Below, in pieces: positions 44,406 through 52,561 of a stretch of DNA of 64,000 nucleotides. A program made the position numbers and the translations under genes. The notes beneath the pieces are model-generated. The model had not been told where the DNA came from, searched no databases, and saw only the letters and a list, made by a program, of their open reading frames with translations. This DNA comes from an uncultured Paracoccaceae bacterium (lineage in GTDB: Bacteria > Pseudomonadota > Alphaproteobacteria > Rhodobacterales > Rhodobacteraceae), in the NCBI GenBank assembly GCA_947500775.1, contig CANMTD010000001.1, forward strand, positions 1,054,001 through 1,118,000, read 5' to 3'. Each line of letters opens with the position of its first letter. Position 1 is the stretch's first letter.

Positions 44406-45712
44406 GCATCGCAGCCCTGAAAGCACAGGCCGATCAGCAGTTCCGTTATAAGCGGCTGGTCAACTTCGGTATGCCCGCCGTGATCCTGGCCTATCTGGTC
44501 TATATCTTCTTTGCCTTCGATATTCCGGGGCTGGCCGAACGCGCGCGGATGGACAATGCCCGCACGCTGGTGGCCGACAGCTACAGCTATAAAACCCACG
44601 TCACCCGCGACAACCGGTCGGGCGATGTCAGCATCGCCATCGAAGGCGAACGCAAGGGCCGCTATGCGCCCGGCACGTCGCCCGCATGGGTGGCGCTGGG
44701 GGCCGAAACCGTGATCGATTTGCGCGATGGTCATCAGGTGATCTTTACCAACACCGGCATGCGCTATGACGTGCCGGGATACGGGCTGATCACGGCCGAA
44801 CCGGGCACGCGCGGCGTTCAGACCAATATCACCGGCGATGTGCCCGACTGGATCAACCTGTCGAAAAACCGTCTGGCGATCACGACCGCGGCGGGCCGCG
44901 TGTCGGTCACCCGCAACCGGACCGAGGTGTTTCGTTATTTCGCGGGGTGGGAGCTGTTCTTTTTCACGCTCGACAGCCCCTATTTCGGGCATGGGGTGAC
45001 AGACATTCTGTTCGGTGCGCAGATCGATCCCGTGCGCAGCAACATCACAGGCGCGTGGCAGGATTTCTGGGGCAACGGCATGTGGCGCCACGCCGATGTC
45101 GCCTGGGCCATTTTCGAAACCATCCTGATGGCGTTTCTGGGCACGATGGGGGCGGCGCTGGTCGCGCTGCCGCTGGCCTTTATCGCGGCGCGGAATTTCA
45201 CACCGATGCGCACCGCGCGGTTCGGCATCCGCCGTGTCTTTGATTTCCTGCGCGGGGTCGACGGGTTGATTTGGACCATCGTCCTTAGCCGGGCGTTCGG
45301 GCCGGGGCCGATGACCGGGGCGCTGGCCATTCTGGTCACCGATACCGGCAGCTTTGGCAAGATGTTCTCGGAGGCGTTGGAGAATGTCGACGACAAGCAG
45401 ATCGAAGGCGTGCAATCCACCGGCGCGCGGCCGATGCAACGTTACCGGTTCGGGGTGATCCCGCAGATCACGCCGGTCCTGCTGAGCCAGATCCTGTATT
45501 ATCTGGAATCGAACACCCGTTCGGCCACGATCATCGGCGCGATCACCGGCGGCGGGATCGGATTGCTGCTGACGCAGGCGATCATCACCCAGAAAGACTG
45601 GGAAGAGGTCAGCTATTACATCGTGCTGATCATCCTTATGGTGATGGTGATGGACTGGCTGTCCGGCTGGCTGCGGCGGCGTCTGATTCAGGGCGACGAA
45701 AGCGGACATTAG
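44402..45712 (+). CDS. phnE2: Phosphonate ABC transporter permease PhnE (second, with large periplasmic domain)
   Basis: 436 residues, far longer than a standard PhnE (about 270). After the first membrane helix (about 20-40) comes a periplasmic segment of roughly 200 residues, and then the permease core with the loop DDKQIEGVQSTGARPMQRYRFGVIPQITP and GAITGGGIGLLLTQA. This extended form is typical of the second PhnE in many alphaproteobacteria. It ends the transport part of the operon; a hexapeptide transferase gene follows at 35 bp. Confidence 0.92.
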   Translation: MSIAALKAQADQQFRYKRLVNFGMPAVILAYLVYIFFAFDIPGLAERARMDNARTLVADSYSYKTHVTRDNRSGDVSIAIEGERKGRYAPGTSPAWVALGAETVIDLRDGHQVIFTNTGMRYDVPGYGLITAEPGTRGVQTNITGDVPDWINLSKNRLAITTAAGRVSVTRNRTEVFRYFAGWELFFFTLDSPYFGHGVTDILFGAQIDPVRSNITGAWQDFWGNGMWRHADVAWAIFETILMAFLGTMGAALVALPLAFIAARNFTPMRTARFGIRRVFDFLRGVDGLIWTIVLSRAFGPGPMTGALAILVTDTGSFGKMFSEALENVDDKQIEGVQSTGARPMQRYRFGVIPQITPVLLSQILYYLESNTRSATIIGAITGGGIGLLLTQAIITQKDWEEVSYYIVLIILMVMVMDWLSGWLRRRLIQGDESGH

Positions 45713-45747
45713 GCCGCCAACCCCTGTGATTGAATGGAAAGACCGTC

Positions 45748-46365
45748 ATGGCACGACTGACTGAAACCGCACCCTTCGTGCATGACGGCTGCAGCATCAC
45801 CGACAGCAGCTTTGGCCGATTTGTCGAAATCGGCAAAGGGTCGCGCGTCGCCTTTACCACCTTCGGCGATTACAGCTATTGCGATCAATTTGCCGACATT
45901 GCCAATACGACCATCGGCAAATTCGCCAATATCGCCAGCTTTGCCCGGATCGGCCCGACCGATCACCCGATGCAACAGGCCTCGCTGCATCATTTTCTGT
46001 ACCGCTCGGCCGATTATTGGGATGATGTGGAAAACGATGCCGCGTTTTTCGCGCATCGGCGCAGCCGCCGGACCGAGATCGGCCATGACACATGGATCGG
46101 CCACGGCGCGGTGATCCGCCCCGAGGTGACCGTGGGCCACGGCGCGGTGGTGGCGGCGGGCGCGGTGGTGACCCGCGATGTGCCGCCCTATACGATTGTC
46201 ACCGGGGTGCCCGCGCGCCCGATGCGCCCCCGGTTTGCGCCCGAGATTGCCGAACGGTTGATGGCACTTGCGTGGTGGGACTGGTCGCATGAGGCCTTGC
46301 GCACGGCCTTGCCTGATTTCCGCGCCCTGCCGATCACCGATTTCCTGGACAAATATCAGGCGTGA
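45748..46365 (+). CDS. Phosphonate-operon hexapeptide-repeat acetyltransferase-like protein
   Basis: 205 residues of left-handed beta-helix (hexapeptide repeat) acyltransferase type. Repeats run through [39 protein letters not shown] and [20 protein letters not shown]. The closing [20 protein letters not shown] is the usual trimer end. Proteins of this family are repeatedly found in phn operons. They are thought to acetylate an aminophosphonate or related intermediate, but the substrate is not settled. ATG 45748 follows GGAAAG; a TTG at 45730 is the alternative. Confidence 0.85.
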   Translation: MARLTETAPFVHDGCSITDSSFGRFVEIGKGSRVAFTTFGDYSYCDQFADIANTTIGKFANIASFARIGPTDHPMQQASLHHFLYRSADYWDDVENDAAFFAHRRSRRTEIGHDTWIGHGAVIRPEVTVGHGAVVAAGAVVTRDVPPYTIVTGVPARPMRPRFAPEIAERLMALAWWDWSHEALRTALPDFRALPITDFLDKYQA

Positions 46366-46377
46366 GCGACTGAAATA

Positions 46378-46401
46378 GGGGGTGGCCTTGCGACCACCCC
46401 C
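46378..46401. terminator. Hairpin between convergent phosphonate genes
   Basis: GGGGGTGG-CCTTGCGA-CCACCCCC, a perfect 8-bp stem, 12 bp after the hexapeptide transferase stop. The downstream gene on the minus strand ends at 46529. The stem may serve as terminator for the phnCDE transcript, though no T run follows. Confidence 0.6.
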
Positions 46402-46528
46402 GACAGTCTGAAACACCTTTTACAATACCGAACACCAAGCCCCGAAATTATGGAAGACTCGTAACCCGCGCAGACCATAGCGCCGTCGTGTCACAGCAGT
46501 TTGACACCATGCTTGGCTTTTAGGGCAG

Positions 46529-47710
46529 TTATTCGGCGGCCACTTTCAACGCTGGCGCGCGCCCGATGAACCGATGGGCCGCTTCGCCGCACAGATGCGA
46601 CAGCCGCCCGTTGGACACGGTCATTTCGATGGCGCGGGTGCGTTCGTTGATCACGGTGAAATCGGCGCGTTTGCCGAAATCCAGCCGCCCGCGATCCGAC
46701 AGGCGCAGCACCTCGGCCGGTTTTTCCGAAATCATCGCCCAGGCCGCGGGCAGGGACATCAGGCGGTCATCGACCAGCCGCCATGCCGCCCGCGCCAGCG
46801 CGGGATAGTAATAATCCGACACCAGCACATCGCACAGATTCTGCCGGATCAGCTCGGCCGCCGAGATGTTGCCCGACTGCGATCCGCCGCGCACCACATT
46901 CGGCGCGCCCATCAGCACGGGGTCGTTCATCGCCTTGGCGGCGGCGGCGGCCCGGCGCGAGGTCGGGAATTCGGCAATCCGCGCCCCGATCATCGAATAA
47001 TGTTCGCGGGTTTCACCATCGGAATCATCGTGCGAGCCATAGGTCACGCCCAGCCGGTCGAACCCATCGGCCAGTTTGCACAGGTGACGGGGCACATCGG
47101 CGCTGCGGTTCAGCGCGCCATTGACCAGCGCCATATGTTCGTCCGGCGTGCGCCCGGCCTGACGGGCCCAGTGAAAGATCACCTCGGGCTGGTCGCGGGC
47201 ATAATCGACCGCTTCGTGCAGGTGGTTGTTGAAGACCACATAGGTGATGCCATGCTGTTCGATCGCCTTCAGCATCCGCGGGCCGCTGTCGACCATATGG
47301 GTTTCACAGCGGATCTGGATGCGCAGATCGGTCAGCGCGTGCGGGCGGTAATCGTCCAGCGCGGTCATCAGCGCCTCGGCGTGATCGGGGCCGCGATGCC
47401 CGCCTTCCCAGGACCAGCTTTGCGCCAGCCAGGCGGTGGTCACCCCGTTGGCGGCGGCATCGCGGTCGGTGCCGGACAGGCCGGTGCGCAGATCGAAGGG
47501 GGCCGAGGGGCGGGGCGCCACATGCCGTTCAAAGGCGTCGCCGTGCAGGTCGATGATGCCGGGCAGGATCAGATAACCGGTCAGATCAATCTCGGGCAGG
47601 GGGCCTTTGGTGATGCGCCCATCCGCAATCGCCAGCGACCGGCGTTGCATTTCGCCGTCGCGTAGGATGGTTGCGCCTGTAAAGCGCAGGGGACTGAGGA
47701 CCTGACACAT
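46529..47710 (-). CDS. PhnM-like amidohydrolase (second copy)
   Basis: 393 residues from ATG 47710; a TTG at 47773 would extend it into poor sequence. It is an amidohydrolase-superfamily relative of PhnM (alpha-D-ribose 1-methylphosphonate 5-triphosphate diphosphatase). Motifs are PGIIDLHGDAFERHVAPRPS at the first metal site, FNNHLHEAVDY, YGSHDDSDGE and MGAPNVVRGGSQSGN. It keeps the metal-site spacing of the true PhnM at 55506 but differs in the signature (HGDAFERH against HTDNLERH). It is transcribed with phnF from the divergent region and may act on a different triphosphate or be a bypass enzyme. Specific activity is unproven. Confidence 0.82.
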   Translation of the reverse strand: MCQVLSPLRFTGATILRDGEMQRRSLAIADGRITKGPLPEIDLTGYLILPGIIDLHGDAFERHVAPRPSAPFDLRTGLSGTDRDAAANGVTTAWLAQSWSWEGGHRGPDHAEALMTALDDYRPHALTDLRIQIRCETHMVDSGPRMLKAIEQHGITYVVFNNHLHEAVDYARDQPEVIFHWARQAGRTPDEHMALVNGALNRSADVPRHLCKLADGFDRLGVTYGSHDDSDGETREHYSMIGARIAEFPTSRRAAAAAKAMNDPVLMGAPNVVRGGSQSGNISAAELIRQNLCDVLVSDYYYPALARAAWRLVDDRLMSLPAAWAMISEKPAEVLRLSDRGRLDFGKRADFTVINERTRAIEMTVSNGRLSHLCGEAAHRFIGRAPALKVAAE

Positions 47711-47791
47711 GGAACTGCTCGTCTTGCGGGTTTTACCTGTGGATAACCCGACTCTGTATCGCGGATATGACAAAAAATCGTGGAAATGCAG

Positions 47792-48502
47792 TTATTCCGG
47801 GGTAACGACCAATGTGACACGGTCGCCTGCGAACCAGGCGTGGCCATATTCCACAGGTTGACCGTCGCTATCCACGTTCACGCTGATGGTGCGCAGAATC
47901 GGCGCGCCCTCGGCGATCCGCAGGTGCAGAGCCTGCGTCGCCGTGGCCAGTTTGGCCACCAGTTTGGTCGAGGCGCGGGTATAATCGGCCAGCCCTTCGC
48001 GCAGCAGGGCGCGGGTGATCGATCCTTCGTCTTCCAGCGCTTTCAGCAGGCCGGGAAAGCGGGCGGCGGGAAAGACGTGGCGCGACAGGGTCAGGGGCGC
48101 GCCATCGGCAAAGGATATGCCTTCGGAGACATGCACCGGGTCGCCTGCGGCCAGGTTCAGCGCCGCTGCCTCGCGCGGGTTGGCCGCACGGGTTTCACGC
48201 AGCAGGATCTTGCGTTCCGCGCTCAGCCCGGCGGCGGCCAGATTCTGGCTGAACCGCACCCGGCGTCCCAGCGCGTATTCGGTGGGTTTGGCCGCCACGA
48301 ACACCCCGGCACCGCGCCGGGCGTGGACGACGCCCTTGTCGCCCAGATCGGACAAGGCCCGGCGCACGGTGTGCCGGTTCACCCCGAACCGCGCCGACAG
48401 TTCCGCCTCGGTCGGCAGCTTGTCACCGGGGGTGTACTGGCCCATGGCGATTTCCGTGGCCAGCGTCGTGGCGATGGAATGCCAGATCGGGGTGCGCGCC
48501 AT
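47792..48502 (-). CDS. phnF: GntR/HutC-family regulator PhnF
   Basis: 236 residues. PIWHSIATTLATEIAMGQY opens the N-terminal winged helix. LPTEAELSARFGVNRHTVRRAL is the GntR helix-turn-helix, and the C-terminal UTRA-type ligand domain ends with VEYGHAWFAGDRVTLV. Family PhnF represses phosphonate genes and is relieved by phosphonates or their metabolites. It is divergent from phnG, with a 101-bp gap containing a 10-bp inverted repeat that suits its operator. The second PhnM gene lies downstream. Confidence 0.88.
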   Translation of the reverse strand: MARTPIWHSIATTLATEIAMGQYTPGDKLPTEAELSARFGVNRHTVRRALSDLGDKGVVHARRGAGVFVAAKPTEYALGRRVRFSQNLAAAGLSAERKILLRETRAANPREAAALNLAAGDPVHVSEGISFADGAPLTLSRHVFPAARFPGLLKALEDEGSITRALLREGLADYTRASTKLVAKLATATQALHLRIAEGAPILRTISVNVDSDGQPVEYGHAWFAGDRVTLVVTPE

Positions 48503-48555
48503 GTTACCAAACTTTCATATCGCGGGGCTTGCGCGACTCGGCCGCGCGGCGTAAG

Positions 48556-48589
48556 GATTTGTCTAGTTGTATAGTTTAATAGACAAATC
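48556..48589. promoter_or_regulatory. Palindromic operator between phnF and phnG
   Basis: Perfect 10-bp arms GATTTGTCTA and TAGACAAATC separated by 14 bp (gttgtatagtttaa), in the AT-rich divergent promoter of phnF and phnGHIJK. The T-G-T-C-T-A half recurs just before phnG (48597). It fits a HutC/PhnF-type GntR site, although the family consensus was not checked. Confidence 0.6.
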
Positions 48590-48603
48590 GGCAAGCTGTC
48601 TAC

Positions 48604-49050
48604 ATGGAAAATATCGAAACACGACAGGGCTGGATGGGCCTTTTGGCAAAAGCCCCGGCCGAGGCGGTGGCGCGCTACTGGTCCGCGCTGGACCGCGCGC
48701 CCGCCTTTGAATGGCTGCGCCGGCCCGAGGTTGGCGGCGTCATGGTGCGCGGCCGGATGGGCGGCACCGGTGCGGCGTTCAACATGGGCGAAATGACCGT
48801 GACCCGCTGCACGCTGAAACTGGGGGCGGGCGGGGCCGTGGGGCACGCCTATGTTCAGGGGCGCGACAAGGCCAAGGCCGAACAGGCCGCGCTGATCGAC
48901 GCGCTGATGCAGACCGATGCGGCCGCCGATGTGCAGGCCCGCGTGCTGCGCCCGCTGGCCGGTGAACTGACCGCCGCCCGCGACACGCGCGCCGCCAAGG
49001 CCGCCGCCACCAAGGTTGAATTTTTCACGATGGTCCGGGGAGAAGACTGA
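48604..49050 (+). CDS. phnG: C-P lyase subunit PhnG
   Basis: 148 residues, part of the PhnGHIJ core complex. The helical start NIETRQGWMGLLAKAPAEAV is followed by LRRPEVGGVMVRGRMGGTGAAFNMGEMTVTRC, typical of PhnG. The gene overlaps phnH by one base (TGATG). In the family PhnG assists PhnI in making the ribosyl triphosphate phosphonate. Confidence 0.9.
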   Translation: MENIETRQGWMGLLAKAPAEAVARYWSALDRAPAFEWLRRPEVGGVMVRGRMGGTGAAFNMGEMTVTRCTLKLGAGGAVGHAYVQGRDKAKAEQAALIDALMQTDAAADVQARVLRPLAGELTAARDTRAAKAAATKVEFFTMVRGED

Positions 49051-49619
49051 TGGACGCCACAGCCCTGACCGGCGGGTTCGCCGATACCCCCGTCGACGCC
49101 GCGCGCGCCTTTCGCGCGGCGATGAACGCCATGGCGCGCCCCGGCCGGATCGAATCCCTGTCGGGGGCCAGCGCCTCGGCGCCGATGTCGCCCGCCGCCG
49201 CCACCCTGTTGCTGACGCTGGCCGACCCGGAAACCCCGCTGTATCTGGCGCCCTCGCATGACACGCCCGGCTTGCGCGACTGGCTGACCTTTCACACCAA
49301 CGCGCCGCTGGTCGGGGCGAAAGATGCGGAATTCGCCCTTGGCACATGGGACGCGCTGATGCCGCTGGACGCCTACCGTATCGGTACAGCCGAATACCCC
49401 GACCGCTCGGCCACGCTGATCGTGGAATGCGACGCGCTGGACAACGCGGGCGCCACGCTGACCGGCCCCGGCATCCAGACCACCGAACGGCTTAGCCTGC
49501 CCGAAGTGGCGGCGTTTCAGGCCAACCGCATGTTGTTCCCGCTGGGGCTGGATTTCTATTTCACGGCGGGCGACCGGATCGCGGCCCTGCCACGCACCAC
49601 CAAAGTGGAGGCAGGCTGA
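49050..49619 (+). CDS. phnH: C-P lyase subunit PhnH
   Basis: 189 residues. The N-terminal GGFADTPVDAARAFRAAMNAMARPG and LALGTWDALMPLDAYRIGTAEYPDRSATL, near the middle, are PhnH signatures. It is a pseudo-PLP fold protein forming a homodimer in the complex. Coupled by TGATG overlaps to phnG before and phnI after. Confidence 0.9.
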   Translation: MDATALTGGFADTPVDAARAFRAAMNAMARPGRIESLSGASASAPMSPAAATLLLTLADPETPLYLAPSHDTPGLRDWLTFHTNAPLVGAKDAEFALGTWDALMPLDAYRIGTAEYPDRSATLIVECDALDNAGATLTGPGIQTTERLSLPEVAAFQANRMLFPLGLDFYFTAGDRIAALPRTTKVEAG

Positions 49620-50707
49620 TGTATGTTGCGGTCAAAGGCGGCGAACGCGCCATCGACAACGCCCACGCCTGGCTGGCCGAGGAACGGCGCGGCGATACCG
49701 GGGTGGCGGAACTGTCCATCGCGCAGATCCGCGAACAACTGGCGCTGGCGGTCAACCGGGTGATGGCCGAAGGGTCGCTGTATGATCCGGACCTTGCGGC
49801 GCTGGCGATCAAACAGTCGCGCGGCGATCTGATCGAGGCGATCTTTCTGATCCGCGCCTATCGCACCACTTTGCCGCGCATCGGAAATTCCAACCCGGTG
49901 GATACCGGCGCGATGGCTTGTGACCGGCGTATTTCGGCGACCTTCAAGGATGCGCCGGGCGGGCAGGTTCTGGGCCCGACCTTCGACTATACCCACCGCT
50001 TGCTGGATTTCAAACTGGCCGCCGAGGGCGAGGTGCCCGCCGCACCCACCACCGATCCGCGCCGCGACCCGACGCCCCATATCACCGAATTTCTGAACCG
50101 CGACGGGTTGATCGAAACCGATACGCCCGACGACAGCACGCCGCCCGATCTGACCCGCGAACCGCTGGAGTTTCCCGCCAATCGCGCGCTGCGCCTGCAA
50201 TCGCTGACCCGCGGGGACGAAGGGTTTGTTTTGGGCATGGCCTATTCCACCCAGCGCGGCTATGGCCGCAACCACCCGTTTGTCGGCGAAATGCGGGTGG
50301 GGCGGGTGGCCGTGGAAATGGATATCCCCGAACTGGGTTTCGCGATCGAGATCGGCGAGGTGCAGCTGACCGAATGCGAAACCGTCAACCAGTTCACCGG
50401 CTCAAAAACCGAACCGCCGCAGTTCACGCGCGGTTACGGGCTGACCTTCGGCCATTGCGAACGCAAGGCGATTTCGATGGCTTTGGTCGACCGGGCGTTG
50501 CGGTGGGAAGAACTGGGCGAAGACAACGTCGGCGCACCGGCGCAGGACGAAGAATTCGTTCTCAGCCATTCCGACAATATTCAGGCCACGGGGTTTCTGG
50601 AACATATCAAGCTGCCCCATTACGTGGATTTTCAGTCGGAACTGGAACTGGTGCGCAAACTGCGCGCCGAGGTGGCCGCCAGCACAAGGCAGGAGGCCGC
50701 AGAATGA
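49619..50707 (+). CDS. phnI: C-P lyase subunit PhnI
   Basis: 362 residues, starting MYVAVKGGERAIDNAHAWLA. Typical stretches are EAIFLIRAYRTTLPRIG, MACDRRISATFKDAPGGQ and GMAYSTQRGYGRNHPFVGEMRVG. In the family PhnI (with G, H, L) displaces adenine from ATP with a phosphonate. It ends at 50707; the next operon gene, phnJ, does not begin until 50913, an unusual 205-bp gap for this set. Confidence 0.93.
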   Translation: MYVAVKGGERAIDNAHAWLAEERRGDTGVAELSIAQIREQLALAVNRVMAEGSLYDPDLAALAIKQSRGDLIEAIFLIRAYRTTLPRIGNSNPVDTGAMACDRRISATFKDAPGGQVLGPTFDYTHRLLDFKLAAEGEVPAAPTTDPRRDPTPHITEFLNRDGLIETDTPDDSTPPDLTREPLEFPANRALRLQSLTRGDEGFVLGMAYSTQRGYGRNHPFVGEMRVGRVAVEMDIPELGFAIEIGEVQLTECETVNQFTGSKTEPPQFTRGYGLTFGHCERKAISMALVDRALRWEELGEDNVGAPAQDEEFVLSHSDNIQATGFLEHIKLPHYVDFQSELELVRKLRAEVAASTRQEAAE

Positions 50708-50712
50708 GCGTA

Positions 50713-50856
50713 TTATTCTTCGCCGGTATCCACCAGCCAGCCACCGGGGCCGGCAATCGTGTCGGGCAGGGTGTAGATCATTGCCTCGCGCAGCAGGCCA
50801 ACGGCCATCAGGCTCAGGGCAATCTGGTCAATCGTTACGGTATTCAGCCAGGTCAT
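50713..50856 (-). CDS. Small 47-codon gene antisense to the phn operon (unrecognised)
   Basis: In the gap between phnI and phnJ, the minus strand encodes 47 residues starting MTWLNTVTIDQIALSLMAVG and ending GGWLVDTGEE. The ribosome-binding site is excellent: GAGGAG 8 bp before the ATG. Residues about 11-22 are hydrophobic but too short for a firm membrane helix. A plus-strand reading frame over the same bases starts inside the phnI stop but has no ribosome-binding site and looks like the shadow. I do not recognise the protein. Expression is unproven. Confidence 0.5.
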   Translation of the reverse strand: MTWLNTVTIDQIALSLMAVGLLREAMIYTLPDTIAGPGGWLVDTGEE

Positions 50857-50912
50857 CACGGATACTCCTCACATCTACGGGATAAGTCTTGGCGGGCAAT
50901 AGGGGCCGAAAA

Positions 50913-51791
50913 ATGACGGAAACTGGTCAATATAACTTCGCTTACCTCGATGAGCAGACAAAGCGCATGATCCGCCGGGCATTGTTGAAGGCTTTGGCGA
51001 TCCCGGGCTATCAGGTGCCCTTTGCCAGCCGCGAAATGCCGATGCCCTATGGCTGGGGCACGGGCGGCGTGCAGGTGTCGGCCGCCTGTCTGACGCCGGA
51101 CGACACGTTCAAGGTGATCGATCAGGGCGCCGACGATACCACCAACGCGGTGTCGATCCGCAAATTCTTTGAAACCACGGCGGGGGTGGCGGTGACCGAA
51201 CACACCGATGCGGCCAGCGTCATTCAGACCCGCCACCGCATCCCCGAACAGGATCTGACCGAGGGGCAGATCCTTGTCTATCAGGTGCCGATCCCCGAAC
51301 CGTTGCGGTTTCTGGAACCGCGCGAAACCGAAACGCGCAAGATGCACAGCCTTGAGGAATACGGGCTGATGCATGTGAAGCTGTACGAAGATATCGCCCG
51401 CCACGGCCATATCGCCACCGCCTATGCCTATCCGGTCAAGGTCGAGGGGCGCTATGTCATGGACCCGTCGCCGATCCCGAAATTCGACAATCCGAAAATG
51501 GAAATGGCCGCGATCCAGCTGTTCGGCGCGGGCCGCGAACAGCGCATCTATGCGGTGCCGCCCTATTGTCAGGTGGTCAGTCTGGATTTCGAGGATCACC
51601 CGTTCGATCCGTCCAAGGCGGACCACCCCTGCGCATTGTGCGGGGCCGATCACACCTATCTGGACGAGGTGATCATGGATGACGCGGGCGGGCGGATGTT
51701 CGTCTGTTCCGACACCGATTACTGCGCGTCGCGCCGGGCGCAGGGCCATCTGGGCACCGAAGGCGTGCCGTTCAAGGAGGATGTGGCATGA
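50913..51791 (+). CDS. phnJ: C-P lyase catalytic subunit PhnJ (radical SAM)
   Basis: 292 residues from ATG 50913 (TTAGGGG-like AGGGG 8 bp before). It cleaves the carbon-phosphorus bond through a radical SAM mechanism. The cluster ligands Cys240, Cys243 and Cys265 form C-x2-C-x21-C (HPCALCGADHTYLDE onward), with Cys271 in the thiyl position and Gly32 in the glycyl-radical position (AIPGYQ). All catalytic residues known for PhnJ are therefore present. It overlaps phnK by 4 bp. An alternative start at 50889 lacks a good site. Confidence 0.95.
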   Translation: MTETGQYNFAYLDEQTKRMIRRALLKALAIPGYQVPFASREMPMPYGWGTGGVQVSAACLTPDDTFKVIDQGADDTTNAVSIRKFFETTAGVAVTEHTDAASVIQTRHRIPEQDLTEGQILVYQVPIPEPLRFLEPRETETRKMHSLEEYGLMHVKLYEDIARHGHIATAYAYPVKVEGRYVMDPSPIPKFDNPKMEMAAIQLFGAGREQRIYAVPPYCQVVSLDFEDHPFDPSKADHPCALCGADHTYLDEVIMDDAGGRMFVCSDTDYCASRRAQGHLGTEGVPFKEDVA

Positions 51792-52558
51792 CCCCGCTGC
51801 TGAAGGTGCGCGATGTCGCGAAATATTACGGCGGGCGGATCGGCTGTACCGATGTCGCCTTTGATCTCTATCCGGGCGAGGTCATGGGCATCGTCGGCGA
51901 AAGCGGATCGGGGAAATCCACGCTTTTGAACTGTCTGGCCGGGCATCTGGACCCCGACAGCGGCGAGGTGCTGTTCGATACCCGCACCGAGGGTCTGAAA
52001 GACACCGTCACGATGAGCGAGCCCGAACGCCGGATGCTGTCGCGCACCGATTGGGCCTTTGTCCATCAGAACGCGCGCGACGGGCTGCGCATGGGCGTCA
52101 GCGCGGGCGGCAATGTGGGCGAACGGCTGATGGCCGTGGGCGCGCGGCACTACGGCGATATCCGGTCGCAGGCGATCGACTGGCTGGGCCGGGTCGAGAT
52201 TGACGAAGACCGGGTCGATGACCGCCCCAGCGCCTTTTCCGGCGGGATGCAGCAGCGGTTGCAGATCGCGCGCAACCTGGTGACCGGGCCGCGGCTGGTG
52301 TTCATGGATGAACCCACCGGCGGGCTGGACGTCAGCGTGCAGGCGCGGTTGCTGGATCTGCTGCGCGGGCTGGTGCGCCAGATGGGGCTGTCGGCGATCA
52401 TTGTCACCCATGATCTGGCGGTGGTGCGCTTGCTGGCGGATCGGCTTATGGTGATGAAATCGGGCCGGGTGGTGGAAACCGGGCTGACCGATCAGGTTCT
52501 CGACGATCCGCAACATGCCTATACGCAGTTGCTGGTCTCTTCGGTTTTGCAGGTGTGA
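51788..52558 (+). CDS. phnK: C-P lyase ABC-type ATPase PhnK
   Basis: 256 residues with Walker A GESGSGKS, Q-loop VHQNARDGLRMGV (characteristic of PhnK), signature FSGGMQQR, Walker B LVFMDEPTGGLD and H-loop THDL. It binds the PhnJ side of the complex and is not a membrane transporter. It overlaps phnJ. Its stop is followed after 3 bp by a corA gene instead of phnL. Confidence 0.92.
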   Translation: MTPLLKVRDVAKYYGGRIGCTDVAFDLYPGEVMGIVGESGSGKSTLLNCLAGHLDPDSGEVLFDTRTEGLKDTVTMSEPERRMLSRTDWAFVHQNARDGLRMGVSAGGNVGERLMAVGARHYGDIRSQAIDWLGRVEIDEDRVDDRPSAFSGGMQQRLQIARNLVTGPRLVFMDEPTGGLDVSVQARLLDLLRGLVRQMGLSAIIVTHDLAVVRLLADRLMVMKSGRVVETGLTDQVLDDPQHAYTQLLVSSVLQV

Positions 52559-52561
52559 TGG

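Noticed and set aside
50704-50916. Plus-strand reading frame overlapping the phnI stop, 70 residues
   Set aside because: It has no ribosome-binding site and repeated Gln/Gly-type shadow composition; the minus-strand frame has a better site.
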